Assembly: GCA_964541595.1 (NCBI GenBank)
Contig: CAZIRO010000027.1
Span: forward strand, 1 to 21,911
DNA length: 21,911 bases
DNA from: CAZIRO01 sp964541595
GTDB lineage: Bacteria > Acidobacteriota > HRBIN11
Reading direction: 5' to 3'
Part shown: piece by piece, positions 15,402 through 21,911 of the stretch
How positions within the stretch are numbered: position 1 is the first letter of the stretch
Layout of the letters: each line of letters begins with the position of its first letter
Notes under the pieces: generated by a model
Database searches by the model: none
What the model was told of the DNA's origin: nothing
What the model saw: the letters and a program-made list of their open reading frames with translations, nothing else
Translations under genes and position numbers: made by a program

Positions 15402-16559
15402 TCATGACGCGTCCCACTCGATGAAATCGATCGTAATCCGATCGCCCGCCACGGGACGAAACCGCTCATCCGCAAACCGGACATGCTCCGGATGGTCCCG
15501 ATACGCGGTGATCACATTTGGATGGCAGAACCGAATGAGCCAGACATAACGATACGGCGCGTCTTCGCGAACGGAAACGCCCGTAAACACTCGCCGCACA
15601 CCGGGGATCGCGCCAAGTGCTCGTCGCCCTTCCGCCATCATATCACCGACGGAGGCCTCGTCCATACCGTGGACGTTATAAACGATCACGTGTTCGACGG
15701 GATGGAAACGCGGAACATCTGCCAGGACCCGGTCGGCCCAGCCGGCACTGCCGACTTTCCGGACGCGTTCGGCCACAAATGAACGGACATGCAGACGCAC
15801 AGCACGCAAGAAGTTTTCCGGCCGGCGCACGCGTGTCCGCAAACACCGCACCACGATGTCCCGCAGGGCACGACCGTAGTGGACCTTTACCAGACCCGGT
15901 ACACACTCCGGGGAGAGTTCGACATCCGGCCACTCATCGGCCGCAAGCGCGATCGGGACAGACAGCGTGGACGTCACGTGTTGTGCGAGCGTCCGTACGG
16001 CCGCGAATTCCGCACGCACACACTGCCGGTCCCCCTCCGGAAGATCCGGCAATCGCCATTCGATCCAGTCCGCACCGGCGGTCGGCAGAAGCCGCCGGAT
16101 ACGACGCAGCACGGTCGACGATCCGGAACCGGAGACAGCGTCTTCTGGCAGTTCGAAGGTGACTTCCAGGGGCAATCCGCAGGCGTGAACGGTTGCAGCG
16201 ACTTCGCGCAACCGCGCGGTACGTCCGGTTGCGGGCAGCGCCTGCACGTCGATACCGATGCTGTTGCATCCGTACCGGATAGCCCGCACGCACGTTTTGG
16301 CCGTTCGCGCACGATGATAATGGATGGCAACGGGAACACACGCTGCACGTGCGGCGTGTTCAACGGCCGGCATCCACCAATCGACCGGCCAGAACTCGGG
16401 GAGGTGATCCGGAATACTGAGCAGGATCGGTGCCTGTGCCTGTTCTGCACCCTCGATCACACCGGGTAACACCTCCGGCACAATGAGGGCAAAAGCACCG
16501 ATAGCATATCGGTGCCGATACGCGTGTTCGATCAGCGACCGTGCATCCACCAGAACCAT
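15402..16559 (-). CDS. Class II aldolase-like protein with degenerate active site, fused to a Dabb domain
   Basis: This is a 385-residue protein. Residues about 1-275 follow the class II fructose-bisphosphate/tagatose aldolase pattern: VDARSLIEHAYRHRYAIGAF at the start, APILLSIPD, and GLVKVHYGRALRD matching the usual G-V-x-K-I-N region. The zinc-binding HxDH is replaced by H80-Y-H82-R83, and the later HG and HGG(S/T)G ligand motifs are not recognisable, so normal aldolase chemistry is doubtful. Residues about 287-382 form a stress-responsive A/B barrel (Dabb) domain, with VEHVIVYNV, RRVFTGVSV and YRDHPEHVRFAD. ATG 16559 was chosen because AGGGG lies six bases upstream; in-frame ATGs at 16565 and 16574 are alternatives. 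It is convergent with the DUF169 gene and divergent from the glycosyltransferase gene. Confidence 0.78.
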   Translation of the reverse strand: MVLVDARSLIEHAYRHRYAIGAFALIVPEVLPGVIEGAEQAQAPILLSIPDHLPEFWPVDWWMPAVEHAARAACVPVAIHYHRARTAKTCVRAIRYGCNSIGIDVQALPATGRTARLREVAATVHACGLPLEVTFELPEDAVSGSGSSTVLRRIRRLLPTAGADWIEWRLPDLPEGDRQCVRAEFAAVRTLAQHVTSTLSVPIALAADEWPDVELSPECVPGLVKVHYGRALRDIVVRCLRTRVRRPENFLRAVRLHVRSFVAERVRKVGSAGWADRVLADVPRFHPVEHVIVYNVHGMDEASVGDMMAEGRRALGAIPGVRRVFTGVSVREDAPYRYVWLIRFCHPNVITAYRDHPEHVRFADERFRPVAGDRITIDFIEWDAS

Positions 16560-16707
16560 CTGCATCCCCTGCATGCCAACAGGATTGTGCCCTGACCCAT
16601 TCCGGTGATTCCCACCGTCAGGACTGCGTGGACAACTGCAGGCATGCCAGGGGCTGAACATCCGGTTAAAAACTAATACAGGCAATGGCAAACAGCAAGT
16701 GTGGCAC

Positions 16708-16724
16708 TCGCCATTTTTCGGCGA
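16708..16724. repeat. Short inverted repeat upstream of the glycosyltransferase
   Basis: TCGCC (16708-16712) and GGCGA (16720-16724) flank a 7-base AT-rich loop. It lies in the 203-bp divergent gap between the aldolase-like and glycosyltransferase genes and could be an operator or a weak hairpin. I found no convincing -35/-10 pair in this gap. Confidence 0.3.
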
Positions 16725-16762
16725 TTGTGGCAGAATATGGCTTCCGTACCGGAGGAACAACC

Positions 16763-17854
16763 ATGCGCATTGCACAGGTAGCACCGTTGTATGAAAGCGT
16801 CCCTCCGAAATACTATGGCGGTACGGAACGGGTCGTATCATATCTCACGGAAGCCCTCGTGCAGATGGGGCACGAGGTCACGCTCTTCGCCAGCGGGGAT
16901 TCCGTGACCAGTGCCCGCCTGATCGCCGTATGTCACCGGTCCTTACGGCTGGACCGGAACTGCGTCGATCAACTGGCACATCACATCTACTTACTGGAAC
17001 GGGTCATGCAGGAGATGCACAATTTTGACATCGTTCATTTTCATATCGATTATATCCACTTTCCACTCGTGCGCCGGGTTTCGGTACCGCACGTGACGAC
17101 CCTGCACGGGCGGCTGGACATTCCCGACTTAGTCCCCCTCTATCGGGAATTCTGTGAGATTCCGCTGGTGTCGATCTCCTACGCGCAGCGCGAACCCTTC
17201 CCATGGGTCAACTGGCAGGGGACCGTATACCACGGAATTCCCGCCGATCTGTATACGTTCCATCCGGGACCGGGAAAATACCTCGCGTTCCTCGGTCGGA
17301 TCTCGCCTGAAAAACGTGTCGACCGCGCCATTGCCATTGCAAAACGCCTCGGTCTGGAACTCAAAATTGCGGCCAAAGTGGACATGGTGGATAAGGAATA
17401 CTTTGCAACGGTGGTCAAACCGCTCATGCAGCATCCGCTGATCGAATACGTCGGTGAGATCGGTGACGGTGAGAAGAACGATTTTCTCGGCAATGCGATT
17501 GCGCTGCTGTTTCCGATTGACTGGCCGGAACCATTCGGTCTGGTGATGATCGAAGCCATGGCCTGCGGCACCCCGGTGATTGCGTACCGGCGGGGTTCGG
17601 TCCCCGAGATCCTCGTGGACGGCGTGACGGGATTTATCGTCGAAGGTCTGGAAGACGCCGTCCGCGCGGTGGAACGGGTGTATACCCTGGACCGCCGACG
17701 GATTCGGGCTATCTTTGAAGAACGATTCACTGCAGAGCGCATGGCACGCGACTATTTGACCATCTATACCCGACTGATCGAACGTTCCCGTTCCGGAGCA
17801 GCCGACCATGCCGCAACCCGGCCATCCGGCGGAAGGGATCCGGTCCACCACTGA
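16763..17854 (+). CDS. Glycosyltransferase family 4 (GT-B fold)
   Basis: This 363-residue enzyme would transfer a sugar from a nucleotide donor with retention of configuration. The N-terminal Rossmann half begins MRIAQVAPLYESVPPKYYGG with GGTERVVSYL binding the acceptor side. The C-terminal half has FLGRISPEKRVDRAI (about residues 177-190) and the E-x7-E motif, E256 to E264 in EPFGLVMIEAMACGTPVIA. A polar tail of about 20 residues is unconserved in appearance. ATG 16763 has GGAGG upstream. Its 3' end overlaps the debranching-type glucosidase gene by 47 bases, so the two are translationally linked and likely act on the same alpha-glucan or oligosaccharide. Donor and acceptor cannot be read from the sequence. 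Confidence 0.93.
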   Translation: MRIAQVAPLYESVPPKYYGGTERVVSYLTEALVQMGHEVTLFASGDSVTSARLIAVCHRSLRLDRNCVDQLAHHIYLLERVMQEMHNFDIVHFHIDYIHFPLVRRVSVPHVTTLHGRLDIPDLVPLYREFCEIPLVSISYAQREPFPWVNWQGTVYHGIPADLYTFHPGPGKYLAFLGRISPEKRVDRAIAIAKRLGLELKIAAKVDMVDKEYFATVVKPLMQHPLIEYVGEIGDGEKNDFLGNAIALLFPIDWPEPFGLVMIEAMACGTPVIAYRRGSVPEILVDGVTGFIVEGLEDAVRAVERVYTLDRRRIRAIFEERFTAERMARDYLTIYTRLIERSRSGAADHAATRPSGGRDPVHH

Positions 17855-19961
17855 AACCGCACATCCCGATGTGCGCTCCCGTACGCTCAAGCACGGGGAA
17901 ACCTTTGCCGTATTCAACGCATACGGAGATATCGAACCCGCCGCCGGCGTGCAGGGTATCTACCATGAGGGAACCCGGTTTCTGTCGCTGTGGCGCCTGA
18001 CGATCGCCGATCGCCGTCCGTTGTATCTCAGTTCGACCGTACGGGAGGACAATGCGATCCTGACGGTCGATCTCATGAACCCCGAACTGCCGGGCGGCAC
18101 CATCGCCCGTGGTCAACTGCACATCTTTCGAGCGCAGTTACTCTGGCAGGGGGTGTACTACGAACGGATCCGGATCACGCATTACGGATTGCATCCGGTA
18201 CGGTTTTCCCTGGCGCTGCAATTCGATGCGGACTTCCGGGACGTCTTTGAAGTTCGCGGGCACACGCGGGCGCATCGCGGGACTCTGTTCCCGACGCATG
18301 TGGACGACACGACGGTTACGTTCGGGTACCGCGGGCGGGACGGCCGTATTCGCCGGACATGGATCACCTGGGACCCGGCACCGCAGGAGCTGTCCGCGCA
18401 TGCGGCCCGGTTCGAGATCGAACTGCATCCGCGGATGGTCTGGACCGGCGATGTGACGGTGGCATGCTGTCTGGACGATACCGTACCGGAGCGACTCGCC
18501 TTTGGCGATGCCTGGATGGCGGCAGAATCCCGGATCCGCCGCGCGCGTATGGGAGAATGCGATGTATACACGTCCAATGAACAGTTCAACGACTGGATCA
18601 ACCGGTCGATATCCGATCTGCACATGCTCATCACGGAAACGCCGGAAGGGTGGTATCCCTATGCGGGTATTCCCTGGTACGGTACCGTCTTCGGACGAGA
18701 CGGGCTCATCACCGCCCTGGAAATGTTGTGGATCAATCCATCGGTGGCCCGGGGTGTACTCGCATTCCTGGCAGCCACCCAGGCGGACAGCGACCGGCCC
18801 GAACAGGACGCTGAACCGGGGAAGATCCTCCATGAACTGCGACGGGGTGAGATGGCCGCGACCGGTGAAATTCCGTTTCGGCAATATTACGGGTCGGTCG
18901 ACGCGACCCCGCTGTTTGTCATCCTTGCGGACGCGTATGTCACACATACCGGGGACCGGGACTTCATCCGGCGGATCTGGCCCGCCATCGTGCGCGCGAT
19001 GGACTGGCTCACGACTTACGGCGATCCCGATGCGGACGGATTTATCGAGTACCGGTCCCGCGCATCGAACGGGCTGGCCAATCAGGGGTGGAAAGACTCA
19101 TGGGATGCCGTATTCCACGCGGACGGTACTTTAGCCGAGGGACCGATCGCGCTCTGCGAGGTTCAGGGGTATGCCTATGCGGCGTTTCATGGCGCAGCGC
19201 GCATTGCCCGCATCCTGGGTCATGGACAGCAGGCGCAACGGTGGGAACAACGGGGAAAAAGACTGCAGCGCCGGTTCATCCGCACGTTCTGGGACAACGA
19301 TCTGCAGACCTGTGTGCTGGCGCTGGACGGCCGGAAACGTCCCTGTCGGGTTCGCACGTCCAACGCGGGGCAGTGTCTCTGGACCGGCATCGTGCACGCA
19401 CGTCACGCCCGTCGTATCGCGGATCTCCTGACCAGCCCGGTATTTTTCAGCGGCTGGGGTATTCGTACGGTGGCCACCACGGAAGCACGGTACAACCCGA
19501 TGTCCTATCACAACGGATCCGTCTGGCCGCATGATAATGCACTCATTGCCTGGGGGTTCGCCCGTTATCGGCTGAAGGCACACGTGCTGAAAGTTCTGAC
19601 CGGAATGTTTGATGCGGCGATATTCATGGACCTCCATCGACTGCCGGAACTCTTTTGTGGCTTCGATCGCCGACCGGGGGAAGGTCCCACGCTGTATCCG
19701 GTCGCCTGCAATCCCCAGGCCTGGGCCGCCGCGGCGGTGTTTTTACTGCTACGGGCGGCACTCGGACTGACCATCGATGGTGCGACCCACCGTGTGATAT
19801 TCGATTACCCGGTGCTCCCGCCGTTTCTGCAGGAAGTGTATCTGCGGCATCTACGGGTGGGAACGGGCAGTGTCGATCTGCTGCTGCGGCGACATGACGA
19901 TGACGTGACGGTCCGCGTACTGCACAGGGAGGGGCCTCTGGAGATCACCATCATCAAATAA
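17808..19961 (+). CDS. Amylo-alpha-1,6-glucosidase / glycogen debranching enzyme-type protein
   Basis: This 717-residue protein has the two-domain layout of bacterial glycogen-debranching-type glucosidases. The N-terminal beta domain (about residues 25-215) starts LKHGETFAVFNAYGDI and contains GVQGIYHEGTRFLSLW. The C-terminal alpha/alpha barrel (about 255-690) has GIPWYGTVFGRDGLITAL near 284-302, the hallmark segment with a conserved FGRD, followed by KILHELRRGEMA, SRASNGLANQGWKDSWDA and YHNGSVWPHDNALIAWG. It should release glucose from alpha-1,6 branch points or related oligosaccharides, in the cytoplasm since no signal peptide is visible. ATG 17808 lies inside the glycosyltransferase gene with GGAGC upstream. 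The stop codon touches the hairpin and A-tract shared with the convergent operon. Confidence 0.93.
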   Translation: MPQPGHPAEGIRSTTETAHPDVRSRTLKHGETFAVFNAYGDIEPAAGVQGIYHEGTRFLSLWRLTIADRRPLYLSSTVREDNAILTVDLMNPELPGGTIARGQLHIFRAQLLWQGVYYERIRITHYGLHPVRFSLALQFDADFRDVFEVRGHTRAHRGTLFPTHVDDTTVTFGYRGRDGRIRRTWITWDPAPQELSAHAARFEIELHPRMVWTGDVTVACCLDDTVPERLAFGDAWMAAESRIRRARMGECDVYTSNEQFNDWINRSISDLHMLITETPEGWYPYAGIPWYGTVFGRDGLITALEMLWINPSVARGVLAFLAATQADSDRPEQDAEPGKILHELRRGEMAATGEIPFRQYYGSVDATPLFVILADAYVTHTGDRDFIRRIWPAIVRAMDWLTTYGDPDADGFIEYRSRASNGLANQGWKDSWDAVFHADGTLAEGPIALCEVQGYAYAAFHGAARIARILGHGQQAQRWEQRGKRLQRRFIRTFWDNDLQTCVLALDGRKRPCRVRTSNAGQCLWTGIVHARHARRIADLLTSPVFFSGWGIRTVATTEARYNPMSYHNGSVWPHDNALIAWGFARYRLKAHVLKVLTGMFDAAIFMDLHRLPELFCGFDRRPGEGPTLYPVACNPQAWAAAAVFLLLRAALGLTIDGATHRVIFDYPVLPPFLQEVYLRHLRVGTGSVDLLLRRHDDDVTVRVLHREGPLEITIIK

Positions 19962-20007
19962 AAAAACGGCGAGGTAACGGAAGGCCCGCGTCAACCGTTA
20001 CCCCGCC
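19959..20007 (-). terminator. Intrinsic terminator of the minus-strand secreted-protein operon
   Basis: GGCG-a-GGTAACGG (19968-19980) pairs with CCGTTACC-c-CGCC (19995-20007), giving a 12-pair stem with one mismatch and a 14-base loop. On the minus strand it is followed, after one G, by seven T residues (19966-19960). On the plus strand there is no T-tract, so it is oriented for the minus-strand genes, although it abuts the stop of the plus-strand gene. Confidence 0.88.
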
Positions 20008-20035
20008 ATGTCCACAACGAGCAAGTAAGGGGCGG

Positions 20036-20072
20036 CCGGTGGGCGAACTCATATGCGGAGTTCACCCACCGG
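20036..20072. repeat. Second hairpin between convergent genes
   Basis: CCGGTGGG-c-GAACTC (20036-20050) pairs with GAGTTC-a-CCCACCGG (20058-20072), leaving a 7-base loop. It has no T-tract on either strand. It lies just past the stop of the minus-strand gene and just upstream, in the minus direction, of the terminator. Confidence 0.75.
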
Positions 20073-20098
20073 TACACTGTTCAGGGTGAGGTGGGGGC

Positions 20099-21433
20099 TC
20101 ATTGCAATCCGGGATTCACGTGGAACACATACCACGTCGAATTGCCACGTCGCGCCGCAAAGTAGTCGATCGTCAGCGCGTAGAATTCGCCGCCTGCCTG
20201 GAAATATTTCCGTACGGGGAAGAATCGAAATGAATCACGATAGAATGTCGGCAACAGCACGGACCGGACCGGTCGTCCGTCCGAGCGGAACGAGATGATC
20301 AGGTAACGCGATTCCTCACCGACGATCTCATCCGGACGGAGCGATTCACCGAGTTTCGCGCTCTCTGCAAGACCGGCTTCCACCAGTCCGAGCACGTATT
20401 CCTGATAGGTCAGCGGACGCACGAGTACGAACACACCCTGGAGACCCGATCCCACGGGGTAAAGTCCCACCATGTACAGTTCACGGAACTGGTGGGCTTC
20501 TTCCGGCAGATCGTCACGCTGCACGCGCACGATGGACATTACCTGCCCGTCCGTCCAGCGGATCTTGAGCAGCACCGGGGGACGTTCGAGTAACATGAAC
20601 GCATAGGTGGGATCGGCCTTTACGATATCAAACGCCACGTATTCGCGGGCGACACGGGCCAGATGGAGCGCTTCTTCCGGGGGACGCTGCTGCAGGCCCG
20701 GTGGTGCGATGCGGGATGCGGCCTGCACAACACGGTCCGTTCGGGTAACCAGTGGGGTCGCGTGCAGAAATCGCAATACACTTTCGGAAAATCCGGCTTT
20801 CTGCAAATCCTGTCGAATCCGCGACAGGGGCCACCGTGTCTCCACCACACGACCCGTGCGCAGATCGAGACGGTGTAACAGGAACCCGCGATGGATGCCT
20901 TTCAGATAAACCTGTCCCTGGTCGACGATAACGCCGCGGATCTGGAACGGCAGGCGAATGGCCTTTTGAAATACGAGGTCCTGTCCGACACAACGGATTT
21001 CAAACGCGCGCACGAACAGGAACGGACAGTCTTCCGCAAACGCGTCACGAACCGCAATTTTCGGCCAGCCCTCGTCCATATACACGCGTTTGCCCGGATC
21101 GCGCAAAACGATGCGATTCACCGGTCCGACGATCGCAGCGTATAACCATTCGCCCCGCTGCAGCAACTGCCAGGACGAATTCATCCAGGCGAGTGCATAC
21201 CGCTGGGGAGAACCGTAGACCTGGATCCAGCGGTCGCTCTCATTCCCGAACGCGCGTTGATACAGGACGGCAAGGTAGCGTTGTCCCACGGGAACCGCCG
21301 CAACCACCTGTGTGCCCATGCCTTCCAGGTCCGGAATGCGGTAGGTGCGTCCGAACCGGGGTTCCGCCCATCCGGAGACCACAAGGGCAACGCTGAGTCC
21401 GATAAGCCCCATCCAGACCAGCCGACGCTGCAT
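20099..21433 (-). CDS. Secreted protein of unknown function, possible beta-propeller
   Basis: This 444-residue protein begins with a signal peptide (about residues 1-23: MQRRLVWMGLIGLSVALVVS then GWA). The mature part consists of repeated short beta-strand segments such as RYLAVLYQR, QVYLKGIHRGFLLHRLDL, YVAFDIVKADPTYAFMLLE and YLIISFRSDGRPV. This resembles six-bladed propeller proteins found beside small Cys-rich peptides in other diderms, but I see no diagnostic NHL or similar motif and do not assign a family. ATG 21433 has GGAGG seven bases upstream, which decides it against an in-frame ATG at 21448. It lies 61 bases after the small Cys-rich gene, on the same strand, and ends before a strong terminator. 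Confidence 0.7.
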   Translation of the reverse strand: MQRRLVWMGLIGLSVALVVSGWAEPRFGRTYRIPDLEGMGTQVVAAVPVGQRYLAVLYQRAFGNESDRWIQVYGSPQRYALAWMNSSWQLLQRGEWLYAAIVGPVNRIVLRDPGKRVYMDEGWPKIAVRDAFAEDCPFLFVRAFEIRCVGQDLVFQKAIRLPFQIRGVIVDQGQVYLKGIHRGFLLHRLDLRTGRVVETRWPLSRIRQDLQKAGFSESVLRFLHATPLVTRTDRVVQAASRIAPPGLQQRPPEEALHLARVAREYVAFDIVKADPTYAFMLLERPPVLLKIRWTDGQVMSIVRVQRDDLPEEAHQFRELYMVGLYPVGSGLQGVFVLVRPLTYQEYVLGLVEAGLAESAKLGESLRPDEIVGEESRYLIISFRSDGRPVRSVLLPTFYRDSFRFFPVRKYFQAGGEFYALTIDYFAARRGNSTWYVFHVNPGLQ

Positions 21434-21494
21434 GGTTGTCCTCCGCACATGCGTACGTTATGGGTCAACACTGGGGTTTAACCTCTGCCGACCA

Positions 21495-21854
21495 TCAGTA
21501 CGGCTGGGGTTTCGAGCCGCCTCCGTCGTCCCCACCGTCACAGTTGCCCTCGATGCAGTACCACCGGTTGTGCGTGCGGCAGTACATGTATTCCCGTTCC
21601 ATGCAGTCACCCGCGAGATCGGAGAGACACTTGTAGTGGTTGCATGCCAGGGGTCGGATGACGTATCCCGTGCCAAGTTTGCTCCGCGGAAACAGCGGTG
21701 GCTGGTGAAGATCGATCACCGCAAACGTTGTGAGTCCACAACCGGGTTTCGAAACCGCCGGCCCGCTCCGGACGGGTGCGCTGTTGCCCGCCCCACCCAG
21801 GACCAGCGGGAGTGCCAGCAGTACTCCCATGAGGTACACGATGGAACGTCGCAT
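21495..21854 (-). CDS. Small secreted Cys-rich protein, unknown function
   Basis: This 119-residue protein has a clear signal peptide (about residues 1-22: MRRSIVYLMGVLLALPLVLG). The mature part has seven cysteines (39, 71, 76, 84, 92, 100, 105), six of them in a 35-residue block with spacing C-x4-C-x7-C-x7-C-x7-C-x4-C. It ends in an Asp/Gly-rich tail (CDGGDDGGGS) and KPQPY. The even spacing suggests three disulfides or a metal site in an exported domain. ATG 21854 has AGGAGGT upstream. I recognise no family. It is the first gene in this window of an operon with the larger secreted protein; more members may lie to the right. The 57 bases beyond it to the window edge show no gene. Confidence 0.68.
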   Translation of the reverse strand: MRRSIVYLMGVLLALPLVLGGAGNSAPVRSGPAVSKPGCGLTTFAVIDLHQPPLFPRSKLGTGYVIRPLACNHYKCLSDLAGDCMEREYMYCRTHNRWYCIEGNCDGGDDGGGSKPQPY

Positions 21855-21911
21855 GGTTGACCTCCTGGAAAATGAGATTCAAAGGATTCCCACAAGGACG
21901 AGAATGATGCC

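Noticed and set aside
16702..16720. Possible sigma54 (-24/-12) promoter before the glycosyltransferase
   Set aside because: TGGCAC is present but the required TTGC element at the right spacing is ATTT instead, and the window shows no sigma54 activator.

Overview
The window is about 60% GC and gene-dense, with short intergenic gaps, Shine-Dalgarno-led starts and sigma70-type promoters. It comes from a diderm bacterium: there is a probable outer-membrane beta-barrel with a C-terminal aromatic residue, several signal peptides, and an ECF sigma factor with a membrane-bound anti-sigma partner. The gene content would suit Acidobacteriota or a neighbouring phylum, but nothing here fixes the phylum and I hold that loosely. 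I see no phage, insertion sequence, CRISPR array or plasmid feature.

Layout. (1) 1-2992, minus strand: a probable outer-membrane barrel protein followed by a multi-pass sensor protein (PDZ-like domain, about nine membrane helices, start of a GAF-like region) that runs off the left edge. (2) 2993-4660: an intergenic stretch with an array of degenerate 7-bp repeats, then an MFS exporter on the minus strand. (3) 4661-5012: a short divergent promoter region and an 86-residue membrane protein. (4) 5275-7752, minus: DNA topoisomerase I with an unusually long zinc-ribbon tail. (5) 8095-14180, plus: an ECF sigma factor translationally coupled to a 1078-residue protein that joins an anti-sigma zinc finger, a membrane helix, a carboxypeptidase-regulatory-like domain, VIT, VWA and PDZ; then, from its own promoter, a short stand-alone NuoG-like protein and a Nudix hydrolase. 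(6) 14196-15302: a second 7-bp repeat array, then tRNA-Glu(UUC) and a DUF169 gene whose start codon shares a base with the tRNA CCA end. (7) 15402-16559, minus: a class II aldolase-like protein, apparently lacking its metal ligands, fused to a Dabb domain. (8) 16763-19961, plus: a GT4 glycosyltransferase overlapping a glycogen-debranching-type glucosidase. (9) 19959-21854, minus: a small secreted Cys-rich protein and a larger secreted protein of unknown function, closed by a strong intrinsic terminator.

How it fits together: the sigma factor and its fused anti-sigma/VIT-VWA partner look like one envelope-sensing unit. The barrel and sensor pair at the left may be another surface-sensing unit. 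The GT4/debranching pair belongs to alpha-glucan metabolism. The most unusual items are the anti-sigma-VIT-VWA-PDZ fusion, the degenerate aldolase-Dabb fusion, the tRNA/ORF junction and the family of dispersed intergenic repeats.
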